Shown: positions 1-5,673 of the stretch, piece after piece
How the letters are laid out: every line of letters starts with the position of its first letter
Position numbering within the stretch: the stretch's first letter is position 1
Source: Prevotellaceae bacterium
Lineage (GTDB): Bacteria; Bacteroidota; Bacteroidia; Bacteroidales; Bacteroidaceae
NCBI GenBank assembly: GCA_021204885.1
Contig: JAJPYP010000241.1
Span: 1 to 5,729 of the forward strand
Reading direction: 5' to 3'
Length of the DNA stretch: 5,729 nt
Notes under the pieces: generated by a model
What the model was told of the DNA's origin: nothing
Databases searched by the model: none
The model's input: the letters and a program-made list of their open reading frames with translations, nothing else
Program-made: the position numbers and the translations under genes

Positions 1-479
1 TCAAGGAACTCGTTGGACGCTCGGGGTACCATGTCGCCCCGCTTCCCAAACAGACGGGCAATGGTCAAGAAGCCACATATCTGCACGTAAAGCCGTTCGT
101 CGGCAATCCATTGGAGCGACTTGGCCGGTGCGTATGGCAAGTGCTGGAAAAGGTTCATACAGGTCAACTCGGCGATCTCCATGGTAGATACCTGCTCCAC
201 CCAAATGTCGGCAATCTCCGGCCGGAAGCTCTCCACAGGCTGCAACAGCCCCGCCATTATCTTGCATTCGCGAATATCCTCCTTCCACAAGGCCTGCGCC
301 AAGTCATGTTCTTTTTCATACGCGGCGGCCATCTCCTTGATGCGTGGAAGCTCCACGCCGAAGTTCACCTTATAAAGCAAGCCCTTCTCGCGCATGCTCT
401 TGGAAACGGCCCCGTTCATGAAGAGGCGCAGCTCTCCCTTTATGTCGCGCAACCGCTCCGCTATCTTTGTCTTATCCAT
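1..479 (-). CDS. DNA alkylation repair protein, AlkD-like HEAT-repeat family (C-terminus off the left edge)
   Basis: The first 159 codons of a helical protein are present; the rest runs off the window. The reading resembles the DNA alkylation repair (AlkC/AlkD-like) family, whose HEAT-like repeats wrap DNA and excise alkylated bases in the cytoplasm. What I can see is a family-like block at residues 61-80, ALWKEDIRECKIMAGLLQ, followed by FRPEIADIWVEQV (85-97), then further amphipathic helices through residue 145. Family members are roughly 220-240 residues, so about a third is missing. The start at 479 is supported by an AAGGAG sequence 8 bases upstream. The gene lies 19 bases after the dipeptidyl peptidase III stop codon, with no terminator between, so the two are probably co-transcribed. 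Assignment rests on pattern recall, and the catalytic residues cannot be confirmed from this fragment. Confidence 0.75.
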   Translation of the reverse strand, partial: MDKTKIAERLRDIKGELRLFMNGAVSKSMREKGLLYKVNFGVELPRIKEMAAAYEKEHDLAQALWKEDIRECKIMAGLLQPVESFRPEIADIWVEQVSTMEIAELTCMNLFQHLPYAPAKSLQWIADERLYVQICGFLTIARLFGKRGDMVPRASNEFL

Positions 480-487
480 ATAGGCAT

Positions 488-493
488 CTCCTT
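488..493 (-). promoter_or_regulatory. Ribosome binding site of the AlkD-like gene
   Basis: On the minus strand AAGGAG lies 8 bases before the ATG at 479. It fixes the start and is notable because the other starts in this window have little or no Shine-Dalgarno sequence. It sits in the short gap after the dipeptidyl peptidase III stop (499-501), which fits translation of a second gene on the same transcript. Confidence 0.65.
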
Positions 494-498
494 CCATA

Positions 499-2457
499 TT
501 AATCGTTCACGTCAGGCAGCGTGGCATAGTCACGGCTGTAACGCAACATCTGCTCCGTAAAGGATTCCCCGTATGTGACCTTCACGTCGATGATGTTCCC
601 CTCGGCACCCCTGACCGCCTCGTATTTGGGATTGACAAAACCTTTGTAAGGAGCCAAATTCAACTTGCGGTAACGCGCCAGAATCTCGGCATGCAACGCC
701 GCATCCACTTTCACGCCATAGCGTTCCACTAATTCACGGGCCGCCTCATGGTCGCCGGTAGATTTGATGCGTTGCACCTCGGCCAACAGCGCCCCGAAAA
801 GCTTGCGCAGCTTTCCATAGTCGTTCACCTTGACAAAGGTTTTGCTATCCCGACGCACCAACTCCACCACGTGTTCGCCGGCACCTTTCTCATAGACCCA
901 ACGGGCAATGAGCTGACGGTTGCGCATGTGTGCCTCTTCCACGTCGTTACCCGGCTCGATACGTACCAACTGCGTGAGCAAGCCATTCATTATATATAGG
1001 TAATACTCCGCCTTGAAAGCCTCGGCATCAGGCAGTAAGCCCATCTCCACCAACTTGGCATCGCCCAAATAGTAAAGGCCGAAAAGGTCGGCACGCGCCT
1101 CCTCTATGGTAGCCCCGTATGCTTTCAAGGAGTCAGGGTCCACACCTGGCAACAACTTGCCCGATCCATGTCCCAAGCACTCGTGCAAGTCGGTGTGCAG
1201 CATACCCGTCAAGTCGCCGTACTTAGCCGCCAACGCCAATTCCTCCTCACCACACATGAACTCCTCGTTGAAGCCGTTGCCACGTGCGGCACGGTTATAC
1301 GCTTCGGTGATGTTGCTTATCGTCACCGACTTGGATCCGTACTTGGCACGTATCCAGTCAGCATTGGGCAGGTTAATGCCGATGGCCGTGGCAGGATAGA
1401 GGTCGCCCGCCAAGATGGCGGCTGTAATCACCTTGGCCGATACTCCTTTTACCTGCTCTTTTTTGAAGCGGTCGTCCATGGGCGAATGGTCTTCGAACCA
1501 TTGCGCGTTGCCGCTGATAATCTCCGTGCGACGGGTGGCCTCCACATCCTTGAAGTCCACTATAGACTCCCAGCTGGCCTTCAAACCAAGCGGGTCACCG
1601 TAAGTTTCGGTAAAACAGTTCACGAAATCTACGTGCGCATCCAAATCCTGCACCCAAAGGATGGCATAGTCATCGAACGCACGCAAGTCGCCCGTACGGT
1701 AAAAGGCTATCAAACGCTCTATCACCTCGCGCTGTCGCAATGTGTCGGCCACCTCCATGGCCTGTTCCAGCCAATAGATAATCTTCTCTATGGCCACCCC
1801 ATACAGGCCGCCAACCTTCCATACCTTTTCTTTTATGACACCCTCCTCTTTGACCAAGCGGCTGTTCAAGCCGTAAGAGGGAGGCTTCGGGTCGTCGGGG
1901 TCTTTCATCGCATGGTAAAAGGCCTCCACTTCGTGTTGCGTCACATCCTGGTAGTAGTTGGCGGCGGAAGTCCGCACCAAATCGGCGCCGACAGCTTGGT
2001 TCACCCGCTTGGGCATCACTTCCGGATTGAATATCACGGGAAACACCTCTTGGCAGAACGCCTCCAAGCTCTGACCTTGGGCAAGCGGCAACAAATCCGT
2101 GTCAATCCCCTTCAACGCTTTCCACAGGAACGCGGGCGAGAAACCCGGCACGAACTTCCCGTACCCGTAATGGTGATGAATGCCGTTGGAGAACCACACC
2201 CGTTTCAAATAGAGCGTCATCGCTTGGAAGTCGGACGTATCCCTGTCACCTTCATAATGCAGGTAGACGGCTTCCAACAACCGGCGGATGCGCAGGTTGT
2301 ACCTTCCGTTCTGGTCGAACAGGATATCACGTCCTTGAAGGGCGGCCTCCGTAAGGCAGTAGACCAACTTCTTCTGCCGCAAAGACAACCCCTCGAAACC
2401 GGGTACACGGTAACGCAGTATCTGTAAATCAGCAAATTGTTCCAATGTATATTCCAT
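499..2457 (-). CDS. Dipeptidyl peptidase III (zinc metallopeptidase, family M49)
   Basis: This enzyme removes dipeptides from the N-terminus of short peptides. From the ATG at 2457 it has 652 residues. The zinc motif is HECLGH at 425-430, with the third ligand in EEARAD at 452-457; the spacing from first His to ligand Glu (28) is as I recall it for the B. thetaiotaomicron enzyme. Residues matching known substrate-binding and catalytic positions of human DPP III are also visible: TETYGDP (Glu284, Tyr286; human Glu316, Tyr318) and AHMRNR (His510, Arg514; human His568, Arg572). The protein is therefore complete and probably active. An in-frame ATG at 2499 would add 14 residues, but it begins at the foot of a terminator and homology starts at about MEYTLEQFADLQ, so 2457 is preferred. 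No signal peptide or lipobox is seen, implying a cytoplasmic enzyme. Homologues in Bacteroides are sometimes labelled dihydrofolate reductase; nothing in this sequence supports that. Confidence 0.93.
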   Translation of the reverse strand: MEYTLEQFADLQILRYRVPGFEGLSLRQKKLVYCLTEAALQGRDILFDQNGRYNLRIRRLLEAVYLHYEGDRDTSDFQAMTLYLKRVWFSNGIHHHYGYGKFVPGFSPAFLWKALKGIDTDLLPLAQGQSLEAFCQEVFPVIFNPEVMPKRVNQAVGADLVRTSAANYYQDVTQHEVEAFYHAMKDPDDPKPPSYGLNSRLVKEEGVIKEKVWKVGGLYGVAIEKIIYWLEQAMEVADTLRQREVIERLIAFYRTGDLRAFDDYAILWVQDLDAHVDFVNCFTETYGDPLGLKASWESIVDFKDVEATRRTEIISGNAQWFEDHSPMDDRFKKEQVKGVSAKVITAAILAGDLYPATAIGINLPNADWIRAKYGSKSVTISNITEAYNRAARGNGFNEEFMCGEEELALAAKYGDLTGMLHTDLHECLGHGSGKLLPGVDPDSLKAYGATIEEARADLFGLYYLGDAKLVEMGLLPDAEAFKAEYYLYIMNGLLTQLVRIEPGNDVEEAHMRNRQLIARWVYEKGAGEHVVELVRRDSKTFVKVNDYGKLRKLFGALLAEVQRIKSTGDHEAARELVERYGVKVDAALHAEILARYRKLNLAPYKGFVNPKYEAVRGAEGNIIDVKVTYGESFTEQMLRYSRDYATLPDVND

Positions 2458-2500
2458 GACAAAACAAGAAAAGGAGAATTGGAAAGAGGTCGATAACATG

Positions 2501-2540
2501 AAAAAAGGAGTCTTTCCGGAAACTTCCCGGAATACTCCTT
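2501..2540 (-). terminator. Intrinsic terminator after the AraC-family gene
   Basis: Arms AAGGAGT (2505-2511) and ACTCCTT (2534-2540) pair outside TTCCGG (2514-2519) and CCGGAA (2527-2532), with a small 2x1 internal loop and a 7-base apical loop. Read on the minus strand, the hairpin is followed directly by TTTTTT. It starts 24 bases after the stop codon of the AraC-family gene and ends 44 bases before the dipeptidyl peptidase III ATG, so it separates the two transcription units. The T-tract is on the minus-strand side only, so it acts on minus-strand transcripts. Confidence 0.85.
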
Positions 2541-2564
2541 AGATGTTGAATCAGGCGCCGACCG

Positions 2565-3038
2565 CTATTTTCCTTTCGCCGATGCGGAATGCTTTTTACG
2601 GTAAGCGTTGGGCGTTTCTCCCATGTTCTTATAAAAAGCTGCATAAAACGACTGGCGGTTGGCAAAACCTACCATGGCGCTTATCTCCTCCACATTCCTA
2701 TCTGCAAAGCGCTTGTCGGTCAAGAAATGAATGGCATCCTTTACCCGATACTCATTCAACAGACACGAATAGTTTTTGCCGAAACGGGCGTTAATCACAG
2801 CCGACAAGTAACGTGTGTTCGTATCCAACGCCTTTGCCAATTCTTTTGCGGAAAAATCAGGATCCCGATATTTCTTTTGCATGACCACAACATCCAGAAT
2901 CTTGTCGTACAGTTCATCAGCCAATTCAGGACGGATTAAGGAACGATAAGCGGCCTTCTTTTCTTTTTTCTCGCGGAGGTTATAAGGAAGCTTCTTCTTG
3001 GGAGCCTCTACCTCAATCTTTTTTTCTAAATCACTCAT
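2565..3038 (-). CDS. AraC-family transcriptional regulator, stand-alone DNA-binding domain
   Basis: This 157-residue protein consists almost entirely of an AraC/XylS-type double helix-turn-helix. A lysine-rich N-terminal tail (about 1-31) leads into a helix at 40-55. The first HTH lies at 61-87, including ELAKALDTNTRYLSAVIN, a form common in Bacteroidetes AraC proteins and hybrid two-component regulators. The second HTH lies at about 113-148 and carries the family signature EEISAMVGFANRQSFYAAF, ending in GETPNAYRK. There is no sensor, receiver or cupin domain, so it is either constitutively DNA-binding or controlled through its amount or a partner. The ATG at 3038 has an A/T-rich leader without Shine-Dalgarno sequence, as usual in this phylum. 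It has its own candidate promoter and terminator, so it is probably monocistronic. Its targets are unknown; the adjacent dipeptidyl peptidase III gene is one possibility. Confidence 0.9.
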   Translation of the reverse strand: MSDLEKKIEVEAPKKKLPYNLREKKEKKAAYRSLIRPELADELYDKILDVVVMQKKYRDPDFSAKELAKALDTNTRYLSAVINARFGKNYSCLLNEYRVKDAIHFLTDKRFADRNVEEISAMVGFANRQSFYAAFYKNMGETPNAYRKKHSASAKGK

Positions 3039-3105
3039 TAAATTAACAGGTTAAAGGTTACATACTTGAATGGGAATTCCGATTAAAGATTTCCGTTTAA
3101 CAATA

Positions 3106-3137
3106 CAAATATCCGAATTCTTTTCCGAATATACAAT
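3106..3137 (-). promoter_or_regulatory. Candidate Bacteroidetes-type promoter of the AraC-family gene
   Basis: On the minus strand GATATTTG (3113-3106) matches the -7 consensus TAnnTTTG except at the first base. ATTG (3137-3134), lying 20 bases upstream, can serve as the -33 TTG element. This would give an untranslated leader of roughly 55-60 bases before the ATG at 3038. The match is imperfect and the region is AT-rich, so chance is possible. Confidence 0.4.
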
Positions 3138-3210
3138 CAAAAGACCGCAAATTTTACAATTTGTTGTGAAAGCGAGGGCCGCACGCCCCTTTTAGACCAA
3201 TCAAACTTAC

Positions 3211-4065
3211 TTACCGGCACATCCTGAGCCACCCCTGCAGTTCCGATGCCGGTACTCCCAAAGCAATGGCTTTCTCAAAGTCATGCTTGGCCAGCTCCTT
3301 CCTTTTCTGGGATATATAAAGCTCACCGCGAATCAGATAAGCCTCGGTTAGGGTCTCATCCAGCTTGATGGCCTCGTCCAAGTCGATGAGTGCCATATCC
3401 GCATGCCCCATGTCCTTCTCCACATCGGCACGCGCCGTGTAGAGTGTCGCGTAATACGAAGGTGCCGCATCCTCCACCTTTTCGGCAATCATCCCGTTCA
3501 GGATGTTCAACGCCTGTTCATAGCGATGTTCCTTCTGCTCCAAGGTAGCCAACCCCAAACGGCCGTTATAACTTGTGGGATGCGCCTTCACCAGCCGTTC
3601 GTAATCGGCACGTGCCAGCTTGTTGTCGCGTTGGCGCAAGTAGATATAGGCACGCATGAGCAACGCCTCCTCATTGTCCGGCTCAAAATCAAGCACCAAA
3701 GAGCAATCGGTTTGTGAAAGTTCGTTCTTTCCCACCTCCAAATAGACGGCCGCACGGTTCAACAAGATGGGTACGGATCGCGGTGCCACGTTCAAGGCGT
3801 AAGTATACGACTCCAACGCCTCTTGATACTTTCCCTGTCGGCGTTGCAACGTGCCCAAGTTGGAAAAGAGCAATGCATTGTGCAAATTGGCCGGTTCGAG
3901 CTTCAACGCTTGGAGAATGTAGGCCTGTGCCTGGTCCAAACTGTCGCGCTCGATGCAATCGGCCGAAAGCTCGCAAAGCTCCTCATAGCTTTGTGCGGCG
4001 GCAGGCCACACGCCCGCCACCATCAATCCCAAAGCCAAGAGGAGACCACTTCTCATCATCTTCAT
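3211..4065 (-). CDS. Secreted or periplasmic tetratricopeptide-repeat (TPR) protein
   Basis: This 284-residue protein begins with a signal peptide: basic start (MKMMR), hydrophobic core LLLALGLMVAGV, and a likely cleavage site after PAAA, before Gln25. There is no lipobox Cys, so it should be soluble in the periplasm or exported. The rest is about seven TPR units, roughly at 27-58, 63-96, 97-131, 132-165, 166-198, 204-237 and 238-271. The repeats show the expected spacing, for example NLGTLQRRQGKYQEALESY and LIRGELYISQKRKELAKHDF. TPR domains bind partner proteins; no catalytic domain is visible and no partner can be named. The ATG at 4065 lies one base after the TAA of the broken sugar porter (TAA-T-ATG), so translation may be coupled to that remnant. 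I see no convincing promoter of its own just upstream. Start codons at residues 3 or 4 would also leave a working signal peptide. Confidence 0.88.
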   Translation of the reverse strand: MKMMRSGLLLALGLMVAGVWPAAAQSYEELCELSADCIERDSLDQAQAYILQALKLEPANLHNALLFSNLGTLQRRQGKYQEALESYTYALNVAPRSVPILLNRAAVYLEVGKNELSQTDCSLVLDFEPDNEEALLMRAYIYLRQRDNKLARADYERLVKAHPTSYNGRLGLATLEQKEHRYEQALNILNGMIAEKVEDAAPSYYATLYTARADVEKDMGHADMALIDLDEAIKLDETLTEAYLIRGELYISQKRKELAKHDFEKAIALGVPASELQGWLRMCR

Positions 4066-4066
4066 A

Positions 4067-4240
4067 TTATTTCTTTTGACTGTTTTTCCACAAGACCGTT
4101 ATCTCTTCCAAGGTCTTGCCTTTCGTCTCGGGTACCAGCTTCCATACGAAGATGGCGGCCAGCACGCAGATGACACCGTAGAGGGCGTAGGCAAACAGAC
4201 CGGCGAAATACTGCGAGTCGATACGTGCGGAACATGAAGC
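4067..4240 (-). pseudogene. C-terminal remnant of an MFS sugar:proton symporter (XylE-like)
   Basis: The frame ending at TAA 4069-4067 reads 57 codons. From about residue 11 it gives a last transmembrane helix (YFAGLFAYALYGVICVLAAI) followed by FVWKLVPETKGKTLEEI, the hallmark tail (PETKG motif) of the sugar porter family, and ends normally with a short hydrophilic tail. Full-length members have about 460-480 residues and 12 helices, so some 90% is missing. There is no start codon of its own. The fragment is in the same frame as the kinase remnant upstream, separated only by a TGA (4243-4241). In the neighbouring frame the few codons before it read VSFMFRTY, which faintly resembles the segment before helix 12 in XylE, so a small frameshift near 4220-4230 is possible. 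Identity as a xylose carrier is inferred from the kinase and regulator beside it. Confidence 0.8.
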
Positions 4241-4528
4241 TCACCTAATTTCTCCAATGTGGCGAACGTGTGCGAAGGTGTTCACGCGCGACTTGGGGTC
4301 GTAATCCACCCGTCCGTTCACGCCGCTCTCGGTCAAGATGGCCTTGGTAGCCAACTTCAAGTTCTCCCACCAGCTCTCCGGATTCTGCTCTGCCCAACCT
4401 TGCTTTACCGCAATGATCGGTGCCTCCGTCTTGGGAAAGAAGGCGGAAGAGACACATTTACCGCTCACCGCATCCACCAAGCTCGCCTTGACCGACGAGC
4501 TTCCTATATCATAACCCAACAGATACAT
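4241..4528 (-). pseudogene. xylB: Xylulokinase (FGGY family) remnant with internal deletion
   Basis: This 95-codon frame begins with the N-terminus of an FGGY carbohydrate kinase: LGYDIGSSSVKASLVDA (residues 4-20, the first phosphate-binding motif) and KQGWAEQNPESWWENLK (42-58). Normal homology continues to about ESGV (67-70). It then jumps to DYDPKSRVNTFAHV (75-88), which I recognise as a stretch from the C-terminal half of Bacteroides xylulokinase-like proteins, and ends after RHIGEIR at a TGA. Full-length kinases have about 490-500 residues, so the substrate-binding residues, the catalytic Asp and most of the ATP site are absent and the product cannot be an active kinase. The ATG at 4528 has no clear Shine-Dalgarno. 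The gene follows the Nudix regulator as in intact Bacteroides xyl operons. That it is xylB rather than another FGGY kinase is inferred partly from this context. Confidence 0.82.
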
Positions 4529-4575
4529 ATAAAACCTTTGTTCGTGTATTTATCTTGAAAGACCATTTTCCTATA

Positions 4576-4626
4576 CCTTATTATATATATAACCTACACC
4601 TTATTATATATACCTTATTATATATA
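4576..4626. repeat. Three copies of an AT-rich 14-mer between the regulator and the kinase remnant
   Basis: CCTTATTATATATA occurs exactly at 4576-4589, 4599-4612 and 4613-4626. Copies two and three abut, and copy one is separated by nine bases (TAACCTACA). On the minus strand each reads TATATATAATAAGG. The first copy is embedded in the perfect palindrome TTATATATATAA (4581-4592). It could be a regulator-binding array, an mRNA element in the regulator-kinase spacer, or a simple slippage product. No matching copies were noticed elsewhere in the window. Confidence 0.85.
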
Positions 4627-4648
4627 GGCAACGTCCGGCCAAGTCGCC

Positions 4649-5374
4649 TCACGACCTACGCACCTTGTTGTACACCTTCTTGTCGAAGCGGTAGTAACGT
4701 GCCGCCCTGTGCGCCACGCCCTGTTCACGCTCGTCAAGCGGCACCACATAGTCCATCAACACCATCTTCTTGTGGAAGTTGCGTATGTCCACCTGCTTGC
4801 CGTAAACCAACCCGTAGAGCGTGCGCAGCTGCAAGGCGGTGAACTTGTGGGGCAACAGCTCGAAAAGCAACGAAGGGTTGAACGCCACCCGCTGGCGGAT
4901 GTAGGCCAAGGCCTCACGGATAATGAGGTTGTGGTCGAAAGCAAGGGCTTTCACGTCGTCCAACGCCACCCAACATGCCTGGTAATCCTCCAAACTACGG
5001 TTGGGCGTGCGGCGTATCTTCACCAACGAGAGGTAAGCTATCGTGACGATGCGCTCCACCTTCGACTGCATGGCGTTCTCCAACCAATGCACGTCTTTGG
5101 GGTCCTTGGTACGGTCTTTCGAGCCGAAGGCCTTGAACTGCATCAAACGCACGCTCTTCAATCCCGTAAGCTCACCTAAGACCCGCTTGGCCGCGTCGTC
5201 CAAATCCTCGTCCATATAAATAAGGCTTCCCGGCAGTTTCATGTCGTGAAACTCCTCGCCCTCCTCAATACCGGTACGCTTCACAAGCAGCACCTTTAAT
5301 TGTTCCCCGTCAAAGCCTATCACCACACAATCCACGGAGATATGATTGTTTGCCAACGGCATGTTATGTTCCAT
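4649..5374 (-). CDS. Nudix-fold transcriptional regulator, NrtR/AraR family, probable xylose repressor
   Basis: The 241-residue protein has an N-terminal Nudix fold (about 11-145) joined to a C-terminal winged helix (about 165-215, including FTALQLRTLYGLVYGKQVDI), ending in the family-typical RYYRFDKKVYN. This is the layout of NrtR-type repressors, which in Bacteroidetes include pentose regulators such as AraR. The Nudix box is degenerate. The segment LPGSLIYMDEDL keeps the scaffold, but the REUxEE core reads RVLGEL (residues 64-69), so two of three catalytic glutamates are lost; it should bind a ligand rather than hydrolyse it. The ATG at 5374 is chosen; an in-frame TTG at 5380 and an ATG at 5362 are alternatives. 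It sits immediately upstream of xylulokinase-like sequence, as in intact Bacteroides xyl loci, which suggests a XylR role. Its operon is destroyed, yet this reading frame is complete. The sugar specificity is inferred. Confidence 0.88.
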   Translation of the reverse strand: MEHNMPLANNHISVDCVVIGFDGEQLKVLLVKRTGIEEGEEFHDMKLPGSLIYMDEDLDDAAKRVLGELTGLKSVRLMQFKAFGSKDRTKDPKDVHWLENAMQSKVERIVTIAYLSLVKIRRTPNRSLEDYQACWVALDDVKALAFDHNLIIREALAYIRQRVAFNPSLLFELLPHKFTALQLRTLYGLVYGKQVDIRNFHKKMVLMDYVVPLDEREQGVAHRAARYYRFDKKVYNKVRRS

Positions 5375-5383
5375 AGTCAATCA

Positions 5384-5393
5384 GTTTATAAAC
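5384..5393. promoter_or_regulatory. Candidate operator palindrome in the leader of the Nudix regulator
   Basis: GTTTATAAAC is a perfect 10-base palindrome centred between the regulator's promoter and its ATG (5374). A repeat of the half-sequence ACTGTTT (minus strand) occurs at 5396-5390 and 5415-5409, 19 bases apart, about two helical turns. A second short palindrome, GTTATAAC, lies on the far side of the promoter at 5471-5478. The position suits autoregulation by the adjacent repressor, but I do not know this protein's operator, and short AT-rich palindromes arise by chance. Confidence 0.3.
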
Positions 5394-5417
5394 AGTCGTT
5401 ATTCATAAAAACAGTGG

Positions 5418-5447
5418 CGAAGATAGCTGTTTTTTTCAATGTTGCAA
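5418..5447 (-). promoter_or_regulatory. Promoter of the Nudix regulator gene (Bacteroidetes type)
   Basis: On the minus strand a TTG (5447-5445) is followed after exactly 19 bases by TATCTTCG (5425-5418), which matches the -7 consensus TAnnTTTG at all but one position. Transcription would start near 5410, giving a leader of about 35-40 bases before the ATG at 5374. It is the best two-element promoter match on the minus strand here. Confidence 0.65.
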
Positions 5448-5640
5448 GCAGATAATCATAAATTTAATATGTTATAACCATTTATTATACAAATAAATAA
5501 TTATCATACTTCTTACAGTATCAGCTTCTTTGTTATCATATAGAATACAATTAGTAAAAGCGCGTTGTCCGTCTGCTGCATGAACGCTGTCGATGCAGAA
5601 GAAAGAACCGTGTCCAAGCAGAAGATATGAAAATAAACCG

Positions 5641-5648
5641 TATCTTTG
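5641..5648 (+). promoter_or_regulatory. -7 promoter element of the plus-strand gene
   Basis: TATCTTTG is a perfect match to the Bacteroidetes -7 consensus TAnnTTTG, 25 bases before the ATG at 5674. No TTG is present at the expected -33 position (about 5617-5622 reads GCAGAA), so activity may depend on an activator or rest on the -7 element. Transcription would start near 5655, leaving a short A-rich leader. Confidence 0.6.
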
Positions 5649-5673
5649 TAGTGGAATCAAATTAATAAAACGT

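Larger units (their letters stand above)
5375..5673. other. Divergent intergenic region between the Nudix regulator and a plus-strand gene
   Basis: This region contains promoters in both directions (minus at 5418-5447, plus at 5641-5648) and the short palindromes noted beside the regulator. The middle, 5480-5635, is AT-rich on its left side and more balanced on its right. I see no reading frame with family features, no tRNA-like fold and no strong hairpin there. The only inverted repeat noticed is CTGCAT/ATGCAG (5576-5581 and 5593-5598) with an 11-base loop, too weak to call. Confidence 0.6.

Noticed and set aside
1168..2427. A 419-codon open frame on the plus strand
   Set aside because: It lies wholly antisense to dipeptidyl peptidase III, whose zinc and catalytic motifs are unmistakable. 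Its translation shows no family features, and the codon bias of a GC-rich gene keeps stops rare in this antisense frame.
3172..3196. A GC-rich stretch (AGGG...CCCT) after the TPR gene as a possible terminator
   Set aside because: Only about four base pairs form, with a mismatch next to them, and there is no T-tract on the minus strand.
3714..4079. Overlapping plus-strand frames opposite the TPR gene
   Set aside because: They are antisense to a gene with a clear signal peptide and about seven TPR units, and they show no features of their own.
4062..4244. A 60-codon minus-strand frame overlapping the transporter remnant
   Set aside because: It is out of frame with the clear sugar-porter tail, is rich in Arg and has no family features. 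Only its first few codons might reflect a shifted piece of the transporter.
4627..4648. A 6-base-pair hairpin (GGCGAC/GTTGCC, one G-U pair) right after the Nudix regulator stop
   Set aside because: The stem is short, the loop has ten bases and no T-tract follows on the minus strand, so it does not qualify as a terminator.
4237..5179. An exact 12-base repeat AAGCTCACCTAA at 4237-4248 (deletion junction) and 5168-5179 (inside the Nudix regulator)
   Set aside because: The position at the junction is suggestive, but about one 12-base match is expected by chance in a window this size, and the regulator copy is ordinary coding sequence in an intact gene.
5472..5660. A 62-codon minus-strand frame in the divergent intergenic region
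   Set aside because: It overlaps the plus-strand promoter, has no recognisable domain and no ribosome binding site that I can see; it is likely a random frame in AT-rich DNA.
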